Assembly (NCBI GenBank): GCA_964019055.1
Contig: OZ025221.1
Span: 7,594,468-7,658,467, forward strand
Length of the DNA stretch: 64,000 nt
Direction of reading: 5' to 3'
DNA from: Anthopleura xanthogrammica
Taxonomy: Eukaryota; Cnidaria; Anthozoa; Actiniaria; Actiniidae
Under the pieces are notes generated by a model. That model was not told where the DNA came from. It saw nothing but the letters and a program-made list of their open reading frames with translations, and did no database searches. The position numbers and the translations under genes were made by a program. Positions 30,860 to 41,566 of this stretch are shown here, piece after piece. The number at the start of each line of letters is the position of its first letter. The first letter of the stretch is position 1.

Positions 30860-32375
30860 CATGCTAGCGTGACATTTGAATATGAGATATTGGTGGGTTT
30901 TTTTTTTTTGGTGAAAAAAGAGTTCGCTATTAAAATTGTCACATATTATTATTATTAGTAAAATTCCAAAGTTTCGTAAAGATTACCCTTAAATTGATCA
31001 AGTTATGAATTTTCGAAATTAAGAATATTTGTAGAATTTTCGCAAAGATATAAAGCGCCTTTCCTGGTGCTCAAAGCGCTGAATTACAATATTATAATCA
31101 AACAACTAAAACCTATTATGCTAAAAAAATATATATATTTATATCACTTTCTCTAGTAAAATCTATACTTAATTAAAATAAGCTAACCTAAATAAGTACG
31201 TCTTAAGCTGTTTCTTAAAAATATCAACAGACTGACTATTCCTAATGTTAATAGGAAGTGAATTCTAAATTTGTGGTTTCATGTTTCGAAACGTTGCCTT
31301 CACTCACAATTAATCTTTTCTCCATTCTGTATGTATCATACAATTCGTTATACAGTCGTTAAAAAACTACACATCTCTTAAACACCCTCTCACCCCCTCC
31401 CCTACAACCCTCCTTCATTCCTTAGCTTGGGTCCGAATACCTGTTTTTGCTTGAATATATTTTTGCATTTTTATACTGCTTGAATATATTTTTGCATTTT
31501 TATACTGATATGGAAAACGCTAAGGACCGTAAATAAGGTAACCTCTGGCAGATTACCTTAATAAAGGAATAGCGTGTGAACTATCGAATATTGTATTTTC
31601 ATTGTTACGGTGTCTTGTTACCCAGTCAATCCAGCTTGCTTAAAAACTGCTCTATACGGGCTCGTGGATTTGTTCTATATAACGTAACTGATGAGTATAC
31701 TATCTCAACGTTTGTACATAGTTATTTCTTTCTCACTATAGATAGTTCAAAGTATATTTATGTTGAATTAAAAAAGCTGTAACCTGATATTTGGAAGCAG
31801 TACTACTAAAGTATTCGTGGCACGAAGTCCCGTTGATCATGATAGTAGATAACACAGCTCCAAAAAAATCTGAAACCGCACTTTGTTTTCTTTGAAGTGA
31901 TTGTTTCGATCTCCAAAGACCACCATTTTCAAGAACTGTCTTATATCTAAAGCGTTGTAAAGGTTTTATCTAGATTCGAGACATTGCTAAGAATACAGAG
32001 CACTTTGTAAATCAACTGATGTAACGCCCCCCGGAAAAAATCTGACAATAGATCCAAAAATCTGACTCAAAAATCTGACACCAGCTTCACTCTGGTTGTC
32101 TAGACTGATATTGTGACCATGGCTTGCAGTGCACGCGATGCCTGGCAACATCCATCCATTGCAAAAATGCTTAGTTTCAATTTTATTTATCTTCAATAGT
32201 TTTTAGTGACAAATTTGATAGTAAACTCTTTTTTTTTGTGAATCAAATATTTTATGATATTTCACGTTAGCGTAATATTGTCCGGTCTATGCCGGGGGAC
32301 AGGAATGGTTTGGAAAAAGGAGGAAACGTTGCGTGATGACCCTAGGAGCGTCTGCGTAGCAGGCTATACTATATG
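30860..32375. other. Intronic sequence without a recognised gene
   Basis: Part of intron 1 of the first ASB-type gene (30566-32465). It has a poly(T) tract, an ATT microsatellite and GCGCCTTTCCTGGTGCTCAA followed by AAGCGCTGAATTACA, resembling 3' ends of L2/SINE-type retroelements. A short duplication, GCTTGAATATATTTTTGCAT, occurs twice at about 31453 and 31482. No coding exon is supported. Confidence 0.4.
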
Positions 32376-33143
32376 TTATCCTGTGCTATCATAAAATGTG
32401 AATACCACAAACATCTTCTTTAAATAATATAGATATAAAGATATGCACACCATCGATCGTCTTACCAACAGCTCGATACATTCTTGTTGTGATGTTTGAC
32501 ACACTACTTGTAATGGCGTTTTCCCCACAAGATTGTTTTTAATATCCACATCGCAGCCTGCATCGATCAAAATCTGCACACAATTCACCCGATTCTTTTT
32601 AACAGCTAAATGAAGAGGTTCAGTAGGAAGTGTGGATGTTTTATTTCGTCCAAGTCCATTGATTCTTGCCTCTGCTGCTAGCAATGCCCGTACACATTCT
32701 CCGTGACCATTTCTAGCAGCATAAGCTAGAGGAGTTATTTCAAATTGATTCGTCACTTCCACATTAAGGGTTTTATCTTTTAACAGATTTGTTAGTAAGT
32801 CAATATTTCCTGATTTAGCGGCTTGAATGAGCGGTATTTCATCGTCACATTTCATATTGTGCTTTGAATCACGTCGTTCTGGTTGCCCATCCATAGACCT
32901 ATAAGTTTCCCGAAATGCTCTCCACACAGAGACTAAGAAGCGTCTGGCGTCTTCGGCCTTGCATAAATTTCATTAATGTTCACGCTTCAACAAGAGCATT
33001 TTCCCGACGTAACTAATTGAAAAAAATTGATTAAAAATTTGCAATTGATAAGATTGATAATAATTGATTTCAATTTACTAACTGATTATCAATTGGTATC
33101 AGCAATTGATAACAATTGATACTCACTAAAATGTTTCAGTTAT

Positions 33144-33656
33144 CAATAGCGCAGCGCGGCTATTACGTCACGGATATATGACCCCCTGCCGTGACTCAGA
33201 CAAGAGTCACATACATTCTCTGTAAATTACAGGTCGTTTTCCTCAACTTTCGCTCGTAAATCGCGAAATTGGGCACAAATTTACTCAAAATTCCAATAAT
33301 ATTGTGTAAATTATTGATCTGATGTGATAGATTAAGGTTTTATGAACTACCAAACGACTGGAAACTTTCCACACACCAGAGGTAGACTCAGACACGGAAC
33401 TTAGTACTTAGTGAAATGTATGTGATCGTACCATACTGAATGGACTCAGAAAAAATTCTGAGCCCCAGTACTTGGTGCTGTGCATATCTCTTTATGTATC
33501 TTTCGGTTTATGGGGATTTGTTGGAAAAAACGTTGATAAAATGTAAAAAATTCTCTAATCTCCCATTTACTGTAAATTTTGAGCTTTGTTTGTCTGAGTC
33601 ATGCGGGGGTCCAATAGTGTGACATCTATATTTAGTAAGGCCGCGCTGCGCTATTG
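33144..33656. mobile_element. 513-bp inverted-repeat element in AT-rich simple sequence
   Basis: Termini CAATAGCGCAGCGCGGC and GCCGCGCTGCGCTATTG are perfectly complementary. Inner partial arms pair GACTCAGAC and GTCTGAGTC. TTAT flanks both ends. Surrounding DNA (33000-34000) is a CAATTGATAATAATTG-type low-complexity region, including a 21-bp tandem (ATCAATTATTATCAACTGTTT) at about 33870-33950. Confidence 0.65.
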
Positions 33657-33869
33657 TTATCAATTGCAATCACGTGCTATCAATTTCTTTCAATTGTTTT
33701 TTCCAACTGTTGAAATCATATCACGGCCGCTGTCGCGCAGAACGAAGCATAATAACATCACAGGACAGTGGCTTAGCCTGTCAACACTTGTTTAAATACA
33801 TTAGATAAGTACAGTATCAACTGTTATCATGATTATCATATCAACTTTATCGATTACTTTTCTATTATT

Positions 33870-33950
33870 ATCAATTATTATCAACTGTTTATCAATTATT
33901 ATCAACTGTTTATCAATTATTATCAGCTGTTTATCAATTATTATCAATAG
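33870..33950 (+). repeat. 21-bp AT-rich tandem repeat
   Basis: About four copies of ATCAATTATTATCAACTGTTT. From here to 35100 I see only a TAA microsatellite (34122-34143) followed by ACTTTATTACTTGTATAGCG, a retroelement-tail-like sequence, and no gene. Confidence 0.7.
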
Positions 33951-35136
33951 AACTCACTGAACTTTTGACTATCAATTGTTATCAATTGAAGCTAATTATC
34001 AGTTTCGTCAATTTCTCGCCCAGAATACGAGTTTTCGCTCAGTTCGCTTGACTTAGACCAAACATAGCTCTAAAATAGTTTTTTGACAAAGTACGACTCC
34101 TGAAATATTGTTTTTAAGCTGATAATAATAATAATAATAATAACTTTATTACTTGTATAGCGCAAAATTCATGCTAATAATATGATCTAATGCCGAGTTC
34201 ACACCGTAAATAATTCTATTCTGTAAGTAAAATAATTATCAAATAATTAAATTATATATTGTACCTGAGTCACCTGAGACGACATTCAAAGACATTGGTA
34301 TATTTTAACCATGTGTGCCTAATTCCGGATATCCGAAATATACCAAAGATTGGTTACGAATAACTACGAATGTTGTTATATAAAGTGAGTCTATCTATAT
34401 TACTAAAATAGGTATGTCTGTTTGTCCCCTTTAGCCTTCTGATTGGTTCGCGATATGCACCAATCAAATAGCAGGATTTTTAAAAGCTTACTGAACCACA
34501 GGTATCCCAAGCTGGGTTTCTATGGTTTCCTATCGAACTTATAAGGCAATGTATGGCGATTTTTCGAAAAAATTAAAAATCAGTAAATCACACAAATTAA
34601 TGTTCCTACTTGTGTTTCGTGTTTTCCTATGAGTCTCTGTGAAGTTTCAGGTCATTTGCAGCAATATTGAGCGAGTATCGTCGTGGAGTATTTTTAAGTA
34701 ATTAAATAATTCCAATTTTTCAATTTCTTACTGTAACTTAATATTCAATTTTCTTCATTGCTATTTCATTTATTTATTTCTTGCATGAATTTCGTTCCTT
34801 GGACCCCCATCAGCACCTTCATCAACCACCACCATCATCATCAATCACAACACATCAATTACGACGTGCAAGTGAATATAAAAGATCTACATTGGTTTGA
34901 CGTTTTTGTTTTGCTGCAACATCAGCCCTTAGTCGAACTTCCACCAAATTAACCTATGTAACATTTAATAGGTTTGGTGCGACATTAGTGTGACATTTGC
35001 CAAAGGCTTTAAATACATAACACTACTTTATTTTAACGTTTTTACATATATTTCTCTTATTTATATTCCTAAGAGCAAATCACTTTAATACATATAGGTG
35101 TAATTATAAATATATTTTTAAATAACTACAAGACAG

Positions 35137-35346
35137 GGCTCCAGCTTATAGAAGTGCGTTAACACAGTTCGAATGACTTTCTTTCGATGCTAAAAACAAC
35201 GGAGTTAATGCGGAACTGTTAACAGCGTCTATGTCAACCAGAGTGTCCTTTAAAATTTCTTCCAAAAAATCTAGTTTTCCATTTTCAGCTGCGTATAATA
35301 GCTGAGTTGATTTAGATTTTTGTTCGATTAAGACATCGGAATCGAC
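35137..35346 (-). pseudogene. Duplicated fragment of an ASB-type first exon
   Basis: Read on the minus strand, this is nearly identical to the beginning of exon 1 of the ASB-type gene at 35852-39012: LLYAAENGKLDFLEEILKDT, then SALTPLFLASKESHSNC and NALLT-like sequence. Homology starts after SDVLIEQK-type sequence and breaks off near 35137. There the parent continues with more ankyrin repeats but the fragment stops. No downstream exons of this copy are seen between it and 32928. It is a truncated segmental duplicate. Confidence 0.85.
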
Positions 35347-35400
35347 TGCACCTGGACAGATTTTCCACCATATGCCAGGGCTGCATGTAACCATCAGCAT

Positions 35401-35535
35401 ATAGTCCCCTTGCACGTGCTGTCAGAGCAGCTCAATTTGGAGAGCAAAACAAAAGAATTTCAATCTGCTGAGAATTGGAACCTATTGTTTTGCCCTCCAA
35501 ATTGAGCTGCATTCCAACGTGCTGCAGGGGGTCTA
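35401..35535. repeat. Palindromic MITE, family C, copy 5
   Basis: Arms AGTCCCCTTGCACGTGCTGT and CAACGTGCTGCAGGGGGTCT. The interior AGCTCAATTTGGAGAGCAAA pairs with TTGCCCTCCAAATTGAGCT. It lies within 60 bp of the duplicated ASB-type exon fragment. Confidence 0.85.
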
Positions 35536-35851
35536 AATGGTAGGTCACCAGTCTTGAACAGACCACTTTGCAATTTACACTACAGAGTGCCAATTTTTCC
35601 TTTACATTTCAGATTTTTTAAATGCTGATACATCAGATACATCAGACAGAGCTTTTGCAAGTTAACTAAGATTGCCAGGTGGTAAGTTTTCATGGTGCTG
35701 CATAGTAGAGATTTTTCCAAAATCAGAAATGTTATTTGTACAGTTAATTTTGCTACTGATATTTGCAAAATAAATAAACTATTTATAAATAAGAGACAAC
35801 ATGCAAAAGAACAAATTCTTCACTAAAAATTACAATGCACTATACCATAGT

Positions 35852-38800
35852 TCATGATAGATATTTCTGTAATGTCCTCGGTATAGGTAATCCTGGTATT
35901 GCATACAGTCTTTTGGGTCCTAGACAATCTCTTATGGTCCAACAGCACATCTGCTTCAAAGGTGAAACATAACCTGCATCATAGAGGATAGAGGATATTA
36001 CATGGGCGCACAGAGATATGAATTTTATCTTCGAGTGTTGAAAAGATATTCAATATAGATATAGAATTTCAACATGAGAAGATAAAATTTATATCTCCAA
36101 GCACTCATGTAATATTCTGTTTATTATATGATTATCAATGAAAAAGAAAAGAAACCTTTTTCAAGCTTTTTTCTGCCATAAGAAGTATGTAACCATAGTG
36201 ATGATATCTTCACATGTGAAAATAACATGTTATTTTCACATGTGAAAATATCACATTTCTGAAATAGAGAAATACAGTTATTTCATTGATAATCATATAA
36301 TAAAAAGAGATCATTGTGAGTGGGCTTCCTGTGATGACTTCACCTCGGCATTCTTCATACTGCACAGTTATACATATTTAAGTAACTGCACTGTCTTCAG
36401 AATATATAGGTGAGAGATTAGTCTTGTTGGATGATGATCCCATTTTCTCTGCCAGGATTCGGCAACAAGGGAGACTCTGTTAGCAGGGAAATTTGGGCTC
36501 AGACTTTTCATAGGAAAGAAACCATATGCAGGGAGTGATTTCTCAGTCCACAGAGCCAGAGGCTTATCATGACTGAAGAATTTTTTCGTTAAATCAAATT
36601 GGAATTTAGAGGTTGACTTTAGTGTAGAAGGAGTACGAGAGCCAAAAAGTTATCAAGTAAACTTTGAATTTGTAAAGTTGTCTTAGTGAGCGATAGCTAT
36701 ACTGTACTGTATGTACAGAGCTTATTTTATTGATGACATGATAATGTAATTAACAGAGGCACCTCTATCCAGCTGAGTTGACCTTCAAAATGAACTCAAG
36801 GTCAACCAATCAGGATTTGACATTATATTTTGATTAGCATTTCCCATGTCAGAAATAGTTGACCCATAATTCCTTTGGGGGAATGCGATCAACTCATCTG
36901 GATTCTAAAAGTGGACACCTTCAGGACTTTGCCTGGTGCCTGCTTAGTAAAAGGTTTCCATTGAACTGCTTACTATCAATAGATGTCACTTTCGGTAGTA
37001 TCTCCATTTTAAACTGCTTGGAGAATGTTGAAGGTTGTCTGTGTATCTTGTTTTCTGGTTTCATGTTGTGCAAATAGTCAGGTAGAATATTTGAGGAGTT
37101 ATTTTGACATGATTTGATTTAAGAATCACTAGCTGCCCCCCAGTCAAATCCAGAAAAGTCATGTGATTGATAGTAAGCAATAGAGATTTCTTTTGGGAAG
37201 AAAATTTCAGGACTGCATGTGCAACTGCCTGTCCAAATTAATAAAGGGTATCTGCCTAATAATGGGTTTGCTCATAATAGGAGCATACCATACTTGGTTC
37301 TAAGCCTATTGCTTTTACCTTCATAAAATTCCGACAGTTCTCTACAGTCCGGTTCAACCAGTTCTTGTGGAATTTGACCATTTGAATCTTTCATCTTGAG
37401 TGATGCTCCATATAGCAACAGAAGCTTAGTACTTTTGACTTTACCTCTGCTGGCACAGATGTGTAATGGTGTAGAAGAAGACCTCTGTTCACAGATCTGA
37501 TTGGTATTAGCTCCTGCATTGAGCAATATCTGGAATAATGGAAGGATAATATAAATTGAAAAAGGTAACCTAGAGAAAGAAAAGAAGGGAATGGAGGGAG
37601 GGAGGAAAAGAAGGAAAGAAAGAGAAAGAAAGAAAGGGATGAATGAAAAGGAAGTGAGAAAAGAAAAAAATATGTTTTGCAGGATAGATAATAGAAGAAC
37701 TAATTTATGTGTTTATTCAATACCTCTAATATTCTATTTCCATCAGGTCCATAAGAACAAGCATAATACAAAGGAGTAAAGCCATCGTTGTCAGTAATAT
37801 TGATATCAGAACCAGCTGACACCTAAATTAAAGGCAGTGATAAAAAATATGATGAAACTGTGATATTACCACTGTTTTCACTGCTATACACTCAGATCAA
37901 GGCAACAGTCACAACATTGAAATTTGGCAACACTACCGTCAATCAGAGCCAGGGACCACGGAGCAAGGGGGCTGGGGGGCTATAGCCCCCCCAATGATGG
38001 GAGCATGCAACCAAACCCCCCTAGGTGTTCCAGTATTTGGTGGTCGTTAGCCCCCCCAATTAAAATTACAGTCCGCGGTCCCTAAGAGCAGGAAGGTGGG
38101 AGGGTGCCACCTCCCTGATCAAAGTATGTTCCAAAAATACCAAACAGTTTGTTTGATTGACAGCTGCTGCTCAATGCGCATGCTCAGGGGATTAAAAAGT
38201 GGGATGATATTTTGTATAATATGCAATTTTTCGGTATATTTGATTCAGAATTCGCTTAACGGTACGCTTGTGCTTGACAAGAAAGATACATCTAAAATAT
38301 AGCATATTTTACAAATTTTATCCTACTTTTTAATCCCCTGAGCATGCGCTTAGAGCAGTAGCTCGGAACTCTTGATGCGTGTATATATTGCCTGATTGAA
38401 TGAATCCTCTCTCTCATCCCATAACCTCTTGAGACAGTGACAATATCATAGTCCTTTGACTTTGATAGAGTCACTTCCTATATGCTTAGTAGTACCAGTA
38501 GAGCTTACCAAAGACTCCACACATTGTAGATGCTGTCCTTTACAAGCCACAATCAATGGAGTCTGTGATCTGTTGTTCCTAACTTCAAGATTTGACCCAG
38601 CATTTATGAGCAACTGAAGGCACCCAGATCGCCCTTCTCTTGACGCTATATATAGCGGAGTAACAGGGAATTTTGAATCCAAGTTAGCTCCTGCCTGTAA
38701 TAAATAATCAACACATTCTTCGTGCCCTGAATAAGTTGCAATCCAAATTGGTGTTAAAGCTGTATTCTTCTCTCCCACACCATCAACCTTGGCTCCAGCT

Positions 38801-39012
38801 TCTAGAAGTGCTTTAACACAATCCGAATGACCTTCTTTCGATGCTAAAACCAACGGAGTTAATGCGGAACTGTTAACAGCGTCTTTGTCAACCAGAGTGT
38901 CCTTTAAAATTTCTTCCAAAAAATCTAGTTTTCCATTTTCAGCTGCGTATAATAGCTGAGCTGATTTAGGTTTTTGTTCGATTAAGACATCAGAATCGTT
39001 TACATTGCCCAT
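35852..39012 (-). CDS. Ankyrin-repeat/SOCS-box (ASB-type) protein, intact copy
   Basis: Minus-strand exons are 38509-39012, 37724-37822, 37319-37529 and 35852-35973; phases 0, 0, 1; 311 residues. The ATG at 39012-39010 starts MGNVNDSDV. Ankyrin repeats run through exons 1-3 (TPLVLASKEGHSDCVKALLE, TPIWIATYSGHEECVDYLLQ, TPLYIASREGRSGCLQLLIN, TPLIVACKGQHLQC, FTPLYYAC, TPLHICASRGK). The last exon encodes a complete SOCS box: a BC-box-like LKQMCCWTIRDCLGPKRL and a Cullin5-box-like GLPIPRTLQKYLS at the end. It is predicted to be a substrate receptor for an elongin B/C-Cullin5 ubiquitin ligase. The exon plan is shared with the gene at 28331-32927, including identical 99-nt second exons, which marks a tandem duplication. 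Confidence 0.88.
35995..36310. repeat. Composite of two nested inverted repeats in an ASB intron
   Basis: One palindrome pairs GAGATATGAATTTTATCTTC with GAAGATAAAATTTATATCTC-type sequence (about 36012-36100). A second runs from TTTATTATATGATTATCAAT (36119) to ATTGATAATCATATAATAAA (36302), with a central CACATGTGAAAATAACATGT palindrome. The rest of this intron (to 37318) has no recognised feature. Confidence 0.7.
37951..38084. repeat. GC-rich inverted-repeat element
   Basis: Ends AGGGACCACGGAGC and CCGCGGTCCCT, with inner AGCCCCCCCAATGATG and TTAGCCCCCCCAATTAAAA repeats. It lies in intron 1 of the intact ASB-type gene. Confidence 0.55.
38163..38380. repeat. Palindromic MITE, family E, copy 1
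   Basis: Arms GCGCATGCTCAGGGGATTAA and TTAATCCCCTGAGCATGCGC are perfect complements. The interior has AATATGCAATTTTTCGG and the opposing AAATATAGCATATTTTAC. A second copy is at 59017-59260. It is in intron 1 of the intact ASB-type gene. Confidence 0.85.
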
Positions 39013-39978
39013 TCAGTCGTTCAAGATTAAATACAGGAATAAAAGCGATGAAAACTCATCATAAACAACTCGTATCCTCCATTACATAAACATAAATGCA
39101 TCCCGGGAACTATGTAAATAATTTCTTCCCTAGGGAGGGGAGGGTAAACGATTGCACGACTTTTTAAGGGGGCTCCTAGCCTAGTAATTTTTTCTAACCA
39201 TAACTTCTGATTTTAATCATATTTAAGTCGGCAAATAAATAGTTCTTATGCTAGATCGATCAGATGTTCATATCAGATGTTGGGGAAGGATTAAAGTTCG
39301 AAATGATCTCAATCTCAGCTTAATGGAGGTTACCATAGCAACATTTTGAACCCCTTTCTAGTTTTCTTACTTTGGAAATAAAAGTGAGACTGGATCTTGA
39401 GATTATTTGAATTTTTTCTTATTACGGTAGGGCAGATTTCGTATGTTTGAAAAGTTACGACACACAGTTACTGCGCAGACATGGATAGGAATTTCCAACG
39501 TTTTCACGGTCCATGATGTAAGCTTTTTCATTCACAGTGCATTAACAGTTTTAATATATGACGTTATCTTTGGCTTTTCACATTAATCATCTTCCACACG
39601 TAAATATGATTTAACCTTGGGAGTAGTCAAAGAACAGAGACTTTTTCAACCTTAATTCCAAGGAAGACGTAATTCTTGACGATATACATACGATTGGAAA
39701 ATTGACGCAAATTATATTTAAATTGTACATGTGTCGAAACGATGCACAAAACAGTAGCAATCTGGTCATCGATTATGACTAGACAAAAATGCGAGATTTT
39801 GATTTATCAAAATAAAAATTACGTAACATGCGCAAGAAATGTTTGTCGAAATTTTTGCACGCAGGACTATCGCAATTTAGGAAGTGGTACGCTTTCAAAT
39901 AAATGGCAAACTTTTTTCGTTAACCAAATGTGTAATTAATAATTTTTACACGGAAGGAAAATACACCTCCTTGGTCGT

Positions 39979-41162
39979 ACGTGTTATCACCAAACTATCT
40001 ATGTAGATAGGATGCCAGAGGTTCAAAGTGGATAAAACTTTTTACCTTACGCTTCTAGCTTCTGCAAAACGAGAGATATTCAAGATTTTCTACAGCTTAT
40101 CCTTCCCACAGCTGCCAAACCATTTATAAGGCAATGTATGACTGTCAAACAGGATTTTTGGTCATTTTTTTTCGCAAATCGATATTCACTCGATAACTCA
40201 ATTTTCTTGACCGTTTTCGATAGCATATTGATTTTCAATAAGAAATTTTGAGGTGCGAGAGAGGAAAGTTGGATTTTTCACTAACTCCCTTGTAGGTTTC
40301 CCTGCGTTCAGCTAAACAAGAAATATGGCTGACTTGGCTCGCAGGGGACCACAAAACAGGCCTCAATCCTACTTGCTGCTGCGTGTTATCACCAAACTAT
40401 CTATCTAGATAGGATGCCAGAGGTTCAAAGTGGATAAAACTTTTTACCTTACGCTTCTAGCTTCTGCAAAATGAGAGATATTCAAGATTTTCTACAGCTT
40501 ATCCTTCCCACAGCTACGAAACCATTTATAAGGCAATGTATGACTGTCAAACAGGATTTTTGGTCATTTTTTTCGCGAATCGATATTCACTCCAAAACTC
40601 AATTTTCTTGACCGTTTTCGATAGCATATTGATTTTCAATAAGAAATTTTGAGGTGCGAGAGAGGAAAGTTGGATTTTTCACTAACTCCCTTGTAGGTTT
40701 CCCTGCGTTCAGCTAAACAAGAAATATGGCTGACTTGGCTCGCAGGGGACCACAAAACAGGCCTCAATCCTACTTGCTGCTGGGTGTTATCACCAAACTA
40801 TCTATCTAGATAGGATGCCAGAGGTTCAAAGTGGATAAAACTTTTTACCTTACGCTTCTAGCTTCTGCAAAACGAGAGATATTCAAGATTTTCTACAGCT
40901 TATCCTTCCCACACCTGCGAAACCATTTATAAGGCAATGTATGACTGTCAAACAGGATTTTTGGTCATTTTTTTCGCGAATCGATATTCACTCGAAAACT
41001 CAATTTTCTTGACCGTTTTCGATAGCATATTGATTTTCAATAAGAAATTTTGAGGTGCGAGAGAGGAAAGTTGGATTTTTCACTAACTCCCTTGTAGGTT
41101 TCCCTGCGTTCAGCTAAACAAGAAATATGGCTGACTTGGCTCGCAGGGGACCACAAAACAGG
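39979..41162 (+). repeat. Left part of the ~401-bp satellite array (about 3 monomers)
   Basis: Monomers begin near 39981, 40383 and 40784 at GTGTTATCACCAAACTATCT. The array continues after the inserted retrotransposon, at 46827. The region 39013-39978 before it shows no gene or defined repeat. Confidence 0.93.
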
Positions 41163-41550
41163 TGTTGAGGCTAACCTCAACAAGCCATCCAATCCATAGG
41201 TCCGCGTTTCATATTCCAGTTTCCGTTGCGCCATCGTAATTTTCCCGTAATGCTTTGCGCGCGAGGTATGTAGCATGTGCTCATATCGTGGTGTGTGTGT
41301 GTTCGCCTGTCGTGTCGTCAATTTGGTGAGTTTATCCAGTCTTTTTTGCATTTTATTTTCCTTGTATGTATTGTAATTTTGCTGTATTAATTGCTTTAGG
41401 TTTCACCGGGTTTTCCAACCGGGTTTCCACTGTGTTTTCCCACAATTTGTAAGCTAGAGAATAAAGGGTTTGTTTACAACCAAGTTGTGCCCGCGTAGAA
41501 ACCAGATGACTCGACATTCCACCCGCATTCCTTGTATGTAGTCCGCTACA
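41163..41550 (+). repeat. 5' LTR of the BEL/Pao element
   Basis: It starts with a perfect 8-bp hairpin, TGTTGAGG-CTAA-CCTCAACA, and ends GTAGTCCGCTACA. An AATAAA signal occurs near the 3' part (GAGAATAAAGGG, about 41458). The first ATG of the polyprotein lies only 16 bp beyond the LTR. No clear tRNA primer site was identified in that short leader. Confidence 0.9.
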
Positions 41551-41566
41551 TTTAGTGAAACCAAAG

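Larger units (their letters stand above)
28331..32927 (-). pseudogene. Ankyrin-repeat/SOCS-box (ASB-type) gene with an in-frame TGA in the SOCS box
   Basis: Minus-strand exons are 32466-32927, 30467-30565, 29509-29725 and 28331-28464; intron phases 0, 0, 1. Exons 1-3 encode about six ankyrin repeats (TPLAYAARNGHGECVRALLA, EPLHLAVKKNRVNC, KTPLQVVC, NTPLFTSC, SPLHMCAYMGK). Exon 4 begins a SOCS box (the elongin-binding part, LIYLCRWTIRKLLGPK), then TGA at 28402-28400. The frame after it still reads a Cullin5-box-like LPLP and a terminal YLLRYQF before a second TGA. ASB proteins are substrate receptors of Cullin5-elongin ubiquitin ligases. Termination at the first TGA gives 280 residues without the Cullin5 box. 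The intact neighbour at 35852-39012 has AGA (Arg) at that codon. The protein may start at an internal Met (32894). A recent pseudogene, readthrough, or a truncated functional form are all possible. Confidence 0.75.

Noticed and set aside
35580..35768. 62-codon minus frame as the last exon of the intact ASB-type gene
   Set aside because: The exon at 35852-35973 gives the right phase and an evident SOCS box; this frame does not.
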